Assembly (NCBI GenBank): GCA_021397845.1
Contig: CM038039.1
Location: 4,829,731-4,893,730 of the forward strand
Length of the DNA stretch: 64,000 nt
Source of the DNA: Areca catechu
Taxonomy: Eukaryota > Streptophyta > Magnoliopsida > Arecales > Arecaceae
Direction of reading: 5' to 3'
The position numbers and the translations under genes are program-made. The notes below the pieces were generated by a model. It did no database searches. It worked only from the letters and a program-made list of their open reading frames with translations, and was not told where the DNA came from. Below, in pieces: positions 23,170 to 34,885 of the stretch. Each line of letters starts with the position of its first letter. Position 1 is the stretch's first letter.

Positions 23170-24260
23170 TAATTCTAATATTTCATAGATATTTTTTAGA
23201 AAAAGGCAAGAGAAAAAAACATTGCCTCCTATCTCTATGTCATATACATTTGCTTTCTTAATGAAAATTGACGTGCAGATAGGATCTTTGGTTTGTTGAG
23301 CTGCATTAAACAAAAAAAACATTAAGACATATAAGAGGAGAAATTAAAAACACATCATTCAGTCCCTAAAGCATAGATGCTTGATCTTAGCCAAAAAATT
23401 AAAAAAAGCCAAGATAGATATAGATACATTAGTTATCTTAGGACGCAATTTTATAAGTGGGCCAGCTTCATCTAAGCAAGATGTGAGGATTCAGGACTGT
23501 TGTGAATGTCACAAATTCAATTCCAAATCATGGAGGTTTGAGAAATTGATGGCATCATTTTGTACAACATGGCATTCTAACAACAAACAACAGACAGGGA
23601 ATGGCCTGCTGATTATCATAGCTTTGTCATCGTAACATTTTATTAGTATAAATCACTTCTAGGTGGTCCTGAAGCCTACTCAATTTGTTTTTTTTTTAAA
23701 AAAAAAAAATCGTAAGGTTAGATAACCATCCTTTTTGAAGTGACGCGAAGATGTCACTCAAAAAGTCACTCAACATGACATTATATATAAACTTTAATTA
23801 CAAAAAAAAAATATTATATAACATTCACATAATTAGTTGCACTTTCGTTCCGTTCGATGGCTGCAATGAGTTGTTCCAACAACCCTTACCGACAAGAAAG
23901 AAAAGTTGTTCCAACCACCGACGTCCCCATCCAATTCCAATTACGGACCAAAAAAACGAAGGGAACGGGAGTACGAGCTAAGGAAAAAAAAGCCTTAATT
24001 AAAATATTATAACAGCCAGCCAATAGTTTTCCGAGGACGCACCAAACCCTGAATTTAGTGTCAAGTTACGGTACGTGATCCATCTCTCTTTTTTTTTTTA
24101 AAAAAAAAAAAAAAATGGATCGAAATCATTATCATCACATCATCATGGTCATTGTCGTCATTCATCATCTTCCAGTGGGTGATGGATAACACCAAAAAAT
24201 ATTCCTCCATCAAAATTCGATAACTCTTGCAAATTGTTGCCAGGAAAGATTGTCCATTAA
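23170..24260. other. Intergenic, right of element 2
   Basis: AT-rich sequence with poly-T/poly-A runs near 23690 and 24090-24115. Apart from the U2-like sequence I see no gene. Confidence 0.5.
23376..23421 (-). ncRNA. Degenerate U2 snRNA 5' end
   Basis: Reading the minus strand from 23421, ATATCTATCTTGGCT resembles the U2 5' end, and after a small A/T insertion TTTTGGCTAAGATCAAG (near 23380-23396) matches the U2 segment before the branch-site-pairing region. A TATA box (tataaa, 23450-23455) lies about 30 bp upstream. A sequence similar to the plant snRNA upstream element lies at 23480-23490, at about the spacing used in such genes. The downstream U2 body is not recognisable, so this is probably a truncated pseudogene. 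Confidence 0.4.
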
Positions 24261-24289
24261 AAAAAAAACTAGACACATTACTATCAAAG

Positions 24290-24760
24290 ACGAATATAAA
24301 ATTAAAATATTTTATTTTATTTAAAATTTAAGATCATTTTGAGGTAAACCTTAGGATTACTTAGAATTTTAGGAGCCTAGTATTATATTTCTATGTAAAC
24401 TATTATTAAAATTTTGAATTGCCTATATAAATCCATTTGTGTTAACTAAAAGAATCATTTAATTTGTATTATTGAGATTTGAAATATAAAGATATTAAAT
24501 TATCCTTACTCTGCCTTATTTTTCTGATCTTTTTCTTCTTTCTTTCTTCCCTTTTGAAATATAAGGATTGAATTGTCCTTACTCTGCCTTATTTTCTTTC
24601 TTTTTCCTGTCCTACATTAATTTTGGATCCGAGTACGCTGTTTTTCCCGTCTCTTGACTTTGTTATGCTTGCAATTTAATGTAGTGTTGAATTTGCTACA
24701 TGACACACATAAATATCTATTTGTCGCATGATCTTATTTGCAATTAAACCAAGGCATCTT

Positions 24761-24800
<40 letters not shown>

Positions 24801-26690
24801 ATACATTAAAGCCATATTTTTTTTTTTTTTTTTTGAGTGAAAGGACAGCGCGAGAATCCTATGCCAAGATAAATCTCGCTCATCAACTGCTAACAGACAT
24901 GCTCCAGGGACGCTATCATTACTGCATCCAATCTTATGTTCGGAGTTGTTGGTGAACAAACATTGACATAAAATTCATGACAACCCACTGGCACTTACCA
25001 TCGGTCCACATGACACAAACTTGAAGAATCTGTTAACGTCAAGGTAACGGAAAAGAGTGGCTTCAACAGGGAAATCCAACCCACACTCTCATACATTAAC
25101 ATTAGGAAAAGGTCATGACACCTTATCAACTCGGGCCCCCAAAATCGATAAGGACTTTCGGTTGTTTTGGGACCCGGGGGGCAGCGTCTATACTTGATAA
25201 ACAGTGTGTAGCCCATTCACCTCTCAAACCAAACTGGGCCCAAATCAAGCTAATCACGACATCATCATCATGTCATTACTAATTTTTTCTTCTATCAAGA
25301 TTCCAGGGCTCCTACAAAATTATATATTCTAATGGAGAATCATCCTATAAAAAAAACCTAGGCATACTTCTGTTAAACATGAATTAATATACAAGTTAAA
25401 AAAAAAATATTTTATTTAAAAACTAGAAAATTTTATTTTTAGATCAACTCTGATACTAGGATTTTTAGAAGGACTCTAATATTTTATTTCTATATAGAAT
25501 CTTATTAAGATTTTAAAATGTTTATATAAACCAGTTTTATTAATTGAGAGTATAGTTTTGTGTTATTGAGAGTTGAGAATATTGAATTGTCCTTGTCCTT
25601 TTCCTCCTCCTTCTCATTCCTCCTCCTTCATTTATTTATTTATTTATTTTTATTTTATTTTTTTCTTTCTGCTCCTGTCTTATGTCAATTTAGTATTGGA
25701 GCACTATATTCTCCTTGTCTTCCGAGCCTATCTTGCATCATGTTTTGTCTATAAATTGAGATGGTAAAGATCAGTGCAGGCATCGATTTGTTTAGATAAT
25801 TATTATACAAGCAAGATCAAGAAACCTAATTAAGATATTTTTGGATAAGGTCTTGCATTGTTATAAATGGTTTCAGAGCAAATTTGGCCCAATTCCAATG
25901 TGGACCAGGGGAACTATAATATGGGTCTAGTTTGGGTTGATCATAAATTGATCATCATATTTATGATTGGATAAATGAATTTGGACTACTAGCCTGACAA
26001 GCATACTATAGCTTAAAATCTGGAATAAAAAGAATATGTATAAATAACGATCTGTATGAGTATGAGTTTAGTTCCGCATCGATTATTCATCAAAGAAATT
26101 TTGGATGCATCTACGTGATCAAAAGAACAAAATTAATATATATGTTCTGTCTTATCTTTTTGGATGAGATGATTGTTGCGGAGGCAAAGGCATCGTGACA
26201 AATTAATGAGTGTTAAATTTACCCCATAATGCATGAATATCTATTTTATTCCTTGAGCTTGTTTTGCAAGTCGAGGCATTTTCAAGAAATATCTATACCG
26301 CATGTAAAGCCATGTGTTGAATGTTTTTTTTCCCATTATTTCTAAGTGAAAGGATCCGTTGCATCCAATGTCAAGCAGATCTCGCTCATATAGACATGCC
26401 ATAGGGACCCTTATCACCATTGCCTCCAACCTTATGTGATGAGTGGTTGGTGATTATAAATGGAAAATGCATGACAGTCCACGGACTCTTAACTCGGTCC
26501 CTTTAAACAGAGCAATCCAACCCCATCCCTTTTTTCTTACCCAAAAAAAAAAAAAAAAAAAAACAGAGCAATCTAACCCACAAATCCTGGATAGAAATAA
26601 AGGAAAACTCATGACACCTTATCCACCCACCCAAAATCGATAAGGACCTTGGCTGTTTTAGGACCGGCAAATCTTTCACTCGATTAGATA
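24290..26690. repeat. Duplicated non-coding block (two diverged direct copies)
   Basis: Copy A (about 24290-25190) and copy B (about 25380-26690) share two blocks in the same order. Block 1 contains 'tattttatttctatatagaatcttattaa' type sequence ending in 'tgttattgaga' (near 24360-24500 and 25440-25575). Block 2 contains 'ctcgctcat', 'tcatgacaccttatc' and 'aaaatcgataaggac' (near 24880-25155 and 26380-26650). Copy B has about 400 bp of extra sequence between the blocks. Block 1 looks like a weak LTR-type leader, but no coding part is present. Confidence 0.6.
24765..24797. repeat. (AT)n microsatellite
   Basis: Uninterrupted alternating AT over about 33 bp. Another run of about 24 bp is at 26844-26867. 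Confidence 0.9.
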
Positions 26691-26699
26691 CTTGGAGTT

Positions 26700-26842
26700 C
26701 AAGTAGCGGCCGGTAAGAGTTGGTGAGGTCAATGCGCAACTGAGTTTTGAGCTGGTAGGAACCGCCTGGATTATTTTCCTTCATCCAATGTACGTGCTTG
26801 CTTCTCCGAGTGAGTGGGACACTAGCTAGCTAGTAGCTGGCA

Positions 26843-26873
<31 letters not shown>

Positions 26874-28990
26874 AAACAAACCTTCTGACCTTGTTACCCT
26901 GGCTCGATACTCGATTTCACGTACTAAGATCGGACAAATTTTCTGACTTGCTAGCGAGTCAAGTTGGGCTCGAAAAAAGCTCGTTGATTTTGATAGGAAG
27001 AAAAACGGAAAGTTGATATCGATCCAATTCCGACCTGCCTAACTTGACCCGTTCAATTCGCTGGATCCAGTATATGCTCAACCTCGAATATATGTAATTC
27101 CTTCCTCCTTTGCCTCCCAATATTTGATGGGAGGTCATGCATGGAGTAGAAATTAATTTCCGTCATGCAACTCCAAACTCTCCGCAAGGCTTGATCTACC
27201 AAGCATATATTAATCATTCTCTTACTTTTTATCACCCTGCAGTAATTGTCAATAAGGATGAGCTAATGCTTTCCAGGCCCGACCTGCAGATTGTTCTTAT
27301 TAATTAATGCTCTATTGTTTAATGGAGACCATTACTTCACTAAGCAAACCATTTTCGTACGGATAAGTGCTATATGACATAAGATCAAAATCTTTTCGCT
27401 TTCTTATTCGTCCTTTTGTTATTTTATATTGTCAACTAAAATGTGTTAGGAAAATAGACAAAAAGAAAGCAGAAGGTATACCTTCTTTGATTGGCACTAG
27501 AAGCAGTAGTCCTAAAGCAAAGTGGAGTGACTTCTGTACGTAAACCGGTTTTTTACTTTTGCTTGATCGGTGCCATGCTAGCCTTCAGTTGATGGCTCCA
27601 CGTTAAGGGGGAGTAGGTTCGACACAAAAACATGAAGTCAACGTCTTCTAAGCAATGAAATGATGCACATTTTTCAACAGCCAGTAGGCAGCGAATTGAC
27701 AAACTATTATTCATTGGCTCGTGTTACATTAATATCAACCTATGATAATTAAGTTCTGTTTACCTTTTCTTTCTCAAGCTTTGGTTGGAGATTCTTGGCA
27801 CCAAGAGGATAATATTAAAGTACTTGTCCCTTTCCCTGATTAGGTAGAAGTAGTCAAAGGTCAGCAATAAGATAAATTTCCATTCAAACAAACACAAAAG
27901 AAACAAGTTTAGCCAGCGCGTTCCCACCCTGAAAGACATTCGAATTAAAGCAATTAAGTTTCAAACGTACCGTAGCAAAGATTCAAATGATCTGCAGATC
28001 CGGTCATCAAGACAACTATATATATATCTCGAAGCTGAAGTTGTCTTCCCTCGAAAACAAAACAATTCTACTCAATTTATGTGTGAAGTTTCATTTTGTA
28101 TATGCATTCAAGCTCTAATTAATCTTTCCTTGTCTATTTGATCAGATCATAAGGCCCGGTATCGTAGGCCAAATGTTGTTGTATGCCGTTCCACGTCGAG
28201 CAGCTGTGCTTGGTGTTATTTAAATAGATTAAATTAATACCTTATCATATAGGGGTAGGTAGACAAATCTATGAAAGCTCCAAATCCATCTCTGACCTTT
28301 TCAAATGGTAATAAAACAAGATCGTAGTGGCCTGCAGGAAGCAATCAAAGAGGACTTCTATTTTTACCAATATATATATATTGTCAGCAAAAGGAATAGA
28401 GAGTTAGACTAATGTTCCTGCTAAGTAATGTTTGATTCAAAATGCTCAGATTTTTATAGTATTTTTTAATTAAGAGATGAGTATGTTAACTTGATACCAC
28501 TAAGATGCCGACTGATAGAATAAAAAAATAAGAAAATAATTTTGATCTTTCCTTTATAATAATTATCACGAGTTCAAAAAATAATTTTAAATTTAATTAA
28601 ATCATCTATAGGATCTTATCTCAAACCAACGGCTTGCCAGTAGCGAGACAAAGTTACTACTACCTTAGCGGTAAACTTATATTCTTTACAAGCTTCCAAC
28701 AACCCACGAACCTAACCCGGGCATGCTGCAGATTGACAGGCTCCTTGAGAGAGACTAAGTGCGCCCGTTTCGCACCGGTTCCGGTTGGATCTTTCTGCGT
28801 GAAAGAACCCTGGATCTTCTTTCGCAATAATATCAACTGTTGAATTGCGTCTCGTGCTGCTTTCAAAGTACACTTCAAGGCACCCCAACATCTTCCCTCA
28901 TCCGCTGGCATAGTTTTCAAAGCGGCTATTACACCATCCAACGGTTGATATCGCAAAGAAGATCAATCATTCTTTCACGCCAAAAATACA
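26700..28990. other. Intergenic upstream of the AAE gene
   Basis: No supported gene. It is AT-rich with scattered short ATATAT runs (26844, 28016, 28370). The minus-strand open frame at 28660-28956 has no recognisable content. The last few hundred bases probably hold the promoter of the gene at 29203. Confidence 0.5.
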
Positions 28991-29035
28991 ACCCGAACCC
29001 TTTCCCACCACGCCAACCCTCAACCCTCAAAGAAA

Positions 29036-29112
29036 CTCTATATATCATGCAATTGCAGTCTCTCTTTACGTACTAGCTAGTAACACTTGTGCCATCTCAT
29101 TATCTCAATTCT

Positions 29113-29166
<54 letters not shown>
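29036..29166 (+). promoter_or_regulatory. Core promoter and CT-rich leader of AAE gene
   Basis: tctatatatcatg near 29036-29048 is a good TATA candidate. A (CT)n tract of about 57 bp (29110-29166) lies between it and the ATG at 29203, in the likely 5' leader. Pyrimidine tracts of this kind are common near plant transcription starts. Confidence 0.55.
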
Positions 29167-29168
<2 letters not shown>

Positions 29169-29202
29169 AAACAGACCAGAGAAGCAGGAGATCTAGCAAA
29201 TA

Positions 29203-31033
29203 ATGGATAGATTACCCAAGTGCGAGGCTAACTATTCCCCCCTTAGCCCCGTCACTTTCTTGGAGAGAGCTGCCAAGGTGTATGCAGATCGCACCTCCGT
29301 TATATATGAAAATACCCGTTTCACCTGGAAGCAGACGTATGAGCGATGCCGCCGTCTTGCATCCTCCCTCCAAGCTCTGAACATCTCCAAGAATGATGTC
29401 GTAAGTACCAAAATTTCACTTAATAACAGTTTTGAGTTAAGTCAAGCTTCCAGGCGAAGCCATTAATTAATTTACCAAACTTTCGTAATATCGACCATAT
29501 TGTACGAACTATGTTGTAGGTCTCGGTGCTTGCACCGAACGTGCCGGCCGTCTACGAGATGCACTTCGCCGTTCCGATGGCCGGCGCCGTGCTCAACACC
29601 ATAAACACCCGTCTCGATGCGAACAACGTCGCTGCTATCCTCGTGCACTCGGATGCGAAGGCCTTCTTCATCGACCACCAATACACCAAGGTAGCTCGCG
29701 AGGCTCTCAAGCGTGTGGTCGCCGATATCGGCGAGCGCCATCCAACCAAACTGCCTTTTGTGGTCATCATCGACGAGGTCCACTCCCCGGCAACAAAATC
29801 CGGGGAGCTACACTACGAGCAGCTCATCGCATGCGGCAATCCTTTGACCGAGCCGCACCGGCTCGAGGACGAGTGGGACGCGATCGCTCTCAACTACACG
29901 TCCGGCACGACGGCGGCCCCTAAGGGCGTGGTGTACAGCCACCGGGGCGCCTTCCTCAGCAGCCTTACGGTCCTCCTCCAGTGGCAGGTCCCCATCGAGC
30001 CCGTATATCTGTGGACCCTCCCCATGTTCCACTGCAACGGCTGGGGGTTCGCGTGGGGCATTGCGGCGCGCGGTGGAACCAACGTGTGCATCCGGACCCT
30101 CTCCGCTGCGGCCATCTACGGCGCAATCGCGGCGCACGGGGTCACCCACATGTGCTGCGCGCCGGTCGTCTTCAACATCCTCCTCCACGCTCCGCCCGCA
30201 GACCGCCGCCCGATCCCGGGGCCCGTCCAGGTGCTCACCGGTGGGTCCCCTCCCCCGGCCGCGCTTCTCGAAAGCATGGAGAAGCTAGGGTTCCATGTGT
30301 CGCACGCCTACGGCATGACGGAGGCGACCGCGACGGCTCTGGTGTGCGAGTGGCGGCCGCAGTGGGACCGGCTGCCGCAGGAGGCGAAAGCTCGGCTCAA
30401 GGCCCGGCAGGGTGTCAGCGTCCTCACGCTCGCTGACTTGGACGTGATCAAGAACCGCGATAGCATGTCGTGCGTCCCGAGGGACGGGAAGTCGCTCGGG
30501 GAGATCGTGCTGAAAGGGAGCAGCGTCATGAAGGGGTACTACAAGAACAAGGAAGGGACCGACGCGGCCTTTCAGAATGGGTGGTTTTGGACCGGCGACG
30601 TCGGGGTGGTGCACCCCGATGGGTACGTGGAGGTGAAGGACCGCGCCAAGGATGTGATCATATCCGGCGGCGAGAACATCAGTAGTGTCGAGGTGGAGAG
30701 CGTGCTGTACCGGCATCCGCTGGTGCTGGAGGCGGCGGTGGTGTCGATGCCCCACCCCCACTGGGGGGAGACGCCGTGCGCCTTCTTGATGCTGAAGCCA
30801 GATTGCAAGAAGGGGAGTTTGAAGGAGGACGATGTAATTGCCTACTGCAAGGCGAACTTGCCCGGTTTCATGGTGCCGAAGAAGGTGGTGTTCCTGGCCG
30901 AGCTTCCCAAGGCCGGACCTAAGATACGGAAGTTTCAGCTGAGGGACATGGCCAAGAGACTCGCAGCCACGCCTGGGCGAGACCAGGCCAAGGTCCAGTC
31001 CAAAGACCAATTTCCAGCCACGTCTCGACTTTG

Positions 31034-31034
<1 letters not shown>
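29203..31034 (+). CDS. Acyl-activating enzyme (peroxisomal acyl-CoA ligase, AAE family)
   Basis: An intact two-exon gene. Exon 1 is 29203-29400, with donor gtaagt; exon 2 is 29520-31034, after ttgtag. The frame is preserved and the product is 570 residues, a usual length for the family. It belongs to the ANL superfamily and would join a carboxylic acid to CoA through an acyl-AMP intermediate. Visible motifs are the AMP-binding loop YTSGTTAAPKG (from residue 192), YGMTEAT (about 330), WFWTGDVG (about 421) followed by KDVIISGGENIS, and the catalytic-lysine region GPKIRKF (Lys about 534). The last three residues are SRL, a plant peroxisomal targeting signal type 1. The closest plant relatives are AAE1/AAE11-type and benzoate or cinnamate CoA ligases; the substrate cannot be told from sequence. 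Exon 2 is very GC-rich compared with its surroundings. Confidence 0.93.
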
Positions 31035-31035
<1 letters not shown>

Positions 31036-31064
<29 letters not shown>

Positions 31065-32038
31065 AAAAAAAAATAATATATATGTTCTTATATTTTATTT
31101 TACCGGTGTCTACTTAGCTAAGCATTGGCCGTTCGAAGGTACTTTTCATCCTGTCAGTGGCGGGATTTGTTTGGTGTCATCATCATCCTGGCCTATAGAC
31201 TTACAAAGATGCATGGTTGAAGTTTATCAAGTTTGTCGATAACGACGGAATTAAAAAGCGTGACATCAAGCATTCGATTTTTTTTATTTTATTTTTATTT
31301 TTTTATGTTTGTGTAGGTTATGTTCAGGAACGTACGAGGCTTGGCTAAGGCCAGTTTCCCTATATAATCAACTTGATTTTTCATATTTCTTCCCTTCTCC
31401 ATTGCACTCACTTGAATTTTATAACTACGCTTTCTGATTTAGGGAGATGAGGATAAATTATTAGTTAGATTAGGGACCAATTAATGGTCACTCGCCACAT
31501 TACCTCCTTGTATATAAACTATTCAGGATCAAAACAGGAATGAAAATTCATCTTGTTTATCTATTATACATGTGCCTCGGGATCTAGTCTGGTCCATCGA
31601 TCTAACAATTTCTTACGAGGATGAGGGGTAAAGCCCAACCCAGCATATTCAGGAGCATGATGTAACCTTAAAGGCCAGAGAACAAACATCCTCCAAAAAT
31701 TAGAGGAAAGGAGGAAGGGAATATATTTCCCATGTGTCGTAGATGGGCCGGATCGACAGAGAGGCCTACGTTTTATTTCACAAGTCCAAAACTTTAGAGC
31801 CTGAGCAATTTTGGTTAATTAGACAGCGCGCAAGACCTTTGCCTGAGATTTAGATCCTGGCAAAAGTCACGCTTGGGTCCAACCTGGCCTTTACTAACTT
31901 CCAACAAAGTCGATTTTTAATTTGGTTTGCATTTTTTTTTTATTTTTAAAATTTAAAAGAAAAATTAACATTTGCCTGATCATACCCCCACCTACGGTAA
32001 TAAGTTTGAGATAATAAAATGAGACGATCATAAAAATG
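31036..32038. other. Intergenic downstream of AAE
   Basis: It starts with a poly-T tract (31040-31061) and A-rich DNA that may include the AAE 3' untranslated region. I see no gene. Confidence 0.5.
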
Positions 32039-32158
32039 GGTTTTATAAGGCTAATTTTGCTACAGATTGGCTAGTGACCCATCATGCTGACACTGACTTT
32101 GATTTGCCTTGCATTCCAATGTAGCTTCTTCACATTTTGTAGCCGAATGAGATTGATG
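32039..32158 (+). repeat. LINE RNase H remnant, copy 1
   Basis: About 120 bp is a direct repeat of 33778-33895. Its translation resembles the end of a LINE-type RNase H (KANFATDW), with stops. It is a short dead fragment. Confidence 0.5.
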
Positions 32159-32239
32159 CGAGATGACTCTAAGAATGATAAATATATAGTAAAAATAGTA
32201 AACTAATTTTTTTGTGATTTTTAGATTTAGGTTTGTTGG

Positions 32240-33690
32240 CTAATTTCTCAAAGCAAAGTAAAGAACTAGCAGGTATTCAACAATTCTAAGAATCAACTTG
32301 TCGCAGGCATACTCATGCAAACCAATGAAATATCCAGGACCCGAGAGTTGAGAAACTCTCGATTTATGATAGCTTTTCTTCATTAAATCAGATAATAAGA
32401 GAAGGGAAGGTTTCTTACCAGTCAGAGATTGAAATTCAGTAGCAGAAGGGTTCACACGCACTCTGATCGGAGCCTGGAAGAAGAAGCCTTGTTTTCCTTG
32501 AATTTGATGGCGAATCTGGACGGTCCGGGAAGCAAAGAAGGCCTCCTCGGGAGAAGGGAAGCACCTCGGGGATCCTACAAGCATCAGGTTAATCAAAACA
32601 GCAATTAAAAAATAAGAAAAGAAACTATGGATTGAAAGGAATCAGGATTAGGGTTAGAAGATGGCTGTTTGAAGCTTGTTGAAGATCTCCTCGGTTGGCG
32701 GCCTAGGGCACTCCTCCTTGGACGTGTGAAGGCTTGGATGGCAGTGAGTTAGGGTGTGGAAGAAAGCTAGGGCAGCAAGGAATTCGTTCAAGCACAAAAA
32801 CACAAACCAAAGAACCAAAACAAAACACCAACACAAGGCAATAATTCAAATTTCAGCAAATTGTATTCATAAGAAAGAGATGCTTACAAGAGGGGGAGGG
32901 GTGGGGTATTTATAGAGTTCCCATGCCCTCACTAACCATGGTTACACTTGGGTTACAAGTTCTCTTCCCAATTGGAATACAAGTTCTTTTCTAGCTAGGT
33001 TAGAAAAACAAATCCCCATTAGGTTAGGAATTGACCTAGTCTTCTCCTTTTTCCTTCATGCTTTGACTATTCCACTCAAGGACACCTCTTGGATTTGGTC
33101 AACATTTCAAGGATGCCTAAGGGGCATGTTGGGTCTCTAGGACCAGCAAGGGGCCGACCCAAAGGGGCTTGGGTGCATGGGTTTGGGCCTCTGGAAGCTG
33201 GGGTGGCCTGTTAGCCTGGTAGCAGGAATATTCCCTGGAATCTTGCTTCTTAAGGGCTTGGGCTTTGCACCTGGGCTTGATTTCTTTGGGCTTGGATGCA
33301 GGTGGACCTCTGGAATCATGGGTGCCCTGTTATGAGAATATGCTCTGGCATCTGGAAGGGAATCTGGACATGTGGAGGGCATCTGGAAGGAATCATGGTT
33401 TCCGGAAGCATCTTGGATCCTGGGTTGTCACACAAAATCCAATGGACTGATGTAGTGGCCTCTGACTCCTGAATGTGGCCTGGTAGAACTCCAAAATATG
33501 ATAACCTCCTCTCTTATATAAAAATTGAGCTCATATTGGACTCATAACTGATATACATGACTCAAAATAATGACTAGGTTGAGGGTTGAGACAAATCAAC
33601 TAACCTCAACTTATTACAGGACTCAATTCTAGTTGATTACAAAATTTGACACATAGCTAAGTAAACTAAATAGGGTCCAATAATCTATGT
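32240..33690 (-). repeat. Unresolved minus-oriented LTR-like or promoter-like block
   Basis: On the minus strand a TATA-like ctctataaatacccc (near 32905-32920) is followed by a pyrimidine-rich leader and a run to about 32590, where an AG acceptor-like site precedes further open sequence. The arrangement resembles an LTR or 5' leader of a retroelement, but I find no second LTR, no primer site and no coding domain, so the identity is open. Confidence 0.25.
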
Positions 33691-33699
33691 CTGATCCTG

Positions 33700-33895
33700 G
33701 TGCCCCCACCAGAGATCGGTTGGATCTCTGGTCGACCAATTTCCCGTGCTAGGGATTGGTTTCATGCTCAGCATGGGTTTCATAAGGCTAATTTTGCTAC
33801 AGATTGGCTAGCAACCCATCATGCTGACATTGACTTTGATTTGCCTCTAGCTTCCAATGGAGCTTCTTCACATTTTGTAGTCTAATGAGATGGGC
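33700..33895 (+). pseudogene. LINE RNase H remnant, copy 2
   Basis: An open stretch of about 61 codons contains HKANFATDWLATHHAD, which resembles the C-terminal RNase H domain (RVT_3 type) of plant LINE-derived proteins. The last 118 bp are repeated at 32039-32158. No upstream reverse transcriptase is visible. Confidence 0.5.
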
Positions 33896-34639
33896 TGGTG
33901 CTGCTATAAGAATCATCGGCTCTCTTCTTTGTTCTGTGTCATAGTTTTGGTTGTTGTCCTCTCTTTTTGGCCTTCTCTTTCTCTTTTTTTTTTTCCCTCT
34001 ACTCCAATGCACGAAAAATATGTGAAAGCAAAACATATCGGGCTCTTTAAGCTAGTTGCCGGCCTAGGGAAAGGTATTTTGGCGTGGATGGGCGACCAAC
34101 CGCGTTTATATATTTTTATTTCTTAGCCGGACCAAGAACATGCCTCATAACTTCTTTTATCAGCATTTCTTTCATTTTGTCTAACTTTACATGGCTTACA
34201 TGAGTTTAAGCATCTGTGCTCATAAGATGCTCGATACGTGCAGGCATACATTCAACTAGGCATTGGCATTGGCATTGGAGAGGTAATGACCATGTTAAGA
34301 GAATCAAGGTCCCAAGGACCTAAACTAATTAACACTTTGCCAAAGATAAGAGAACTGGTATATGCTATGAATAAAATCGCAAAAGATATATAAACACTTC
34401 GGTTTTACCATGCATTCATTGCTGTACTTGACGTATACGATTTTTTGTTCCTTTTAGAGTACATGTTTATGTCTATGTTATTAAGAGATTGATGCACCAC
34501 AAATAAAGAGGATTTTCGCATGTTACGCATAAGATTTATTAATATTGCATACAGCTCCTCTCCCAGCTTCTATTTACAAATTGCTTAGGCAAAGGTTTAT
34601 ATATATATATAACTAACATCTTATTCGGCACATCCTGTT

Positions 34640-34885
34640 ATTCGAGACATTGGGCTCCTCCTACAAGAATGCGCTTCGATCATTATTCGGTATATTTATA
34701 GGGAGGCTAACTCAGCTACAGACTGGATCGCCTCTTTTGTTGCCCGTCATTCTGTTTCTATGTTATGATATGGCGATCATCCCCTGTACAGCTTAGGGAT
34801 ATTGTACTGCCCGACTTTTTTTGGCTATGTTCATTCTCGTCTTGTTCAATGAACACACCGTTCTATCAAAAAAAAAAAAAAAATC
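34640..34885 (+). pseudogene. LINE 3' end with poly(A)
   Basis: The frame reads REANSATDWIA near 34710, an RNase H signature of plant LINEs, followed by a stop, a short 3' tail, and a run of about 15 A (34867-34882). RNase H followed by poly(A) is the expected 3' end of a 5'-truncated LINE insertion. Confidence 0.6.

Noticed and set aside
28660..28956. 98-codon minus-strand frame upstream of the AAE gene
   Set aside because: No recognisable domain and no splice or promoter support; it lies in the likely promoter region of the plus-strand gene.
29808..31010. Long frames antisense or out of frame to AAE exon 2 (up to 241 codons)
   Set aside because: They are shadows caused by the high GC content of the true exon.
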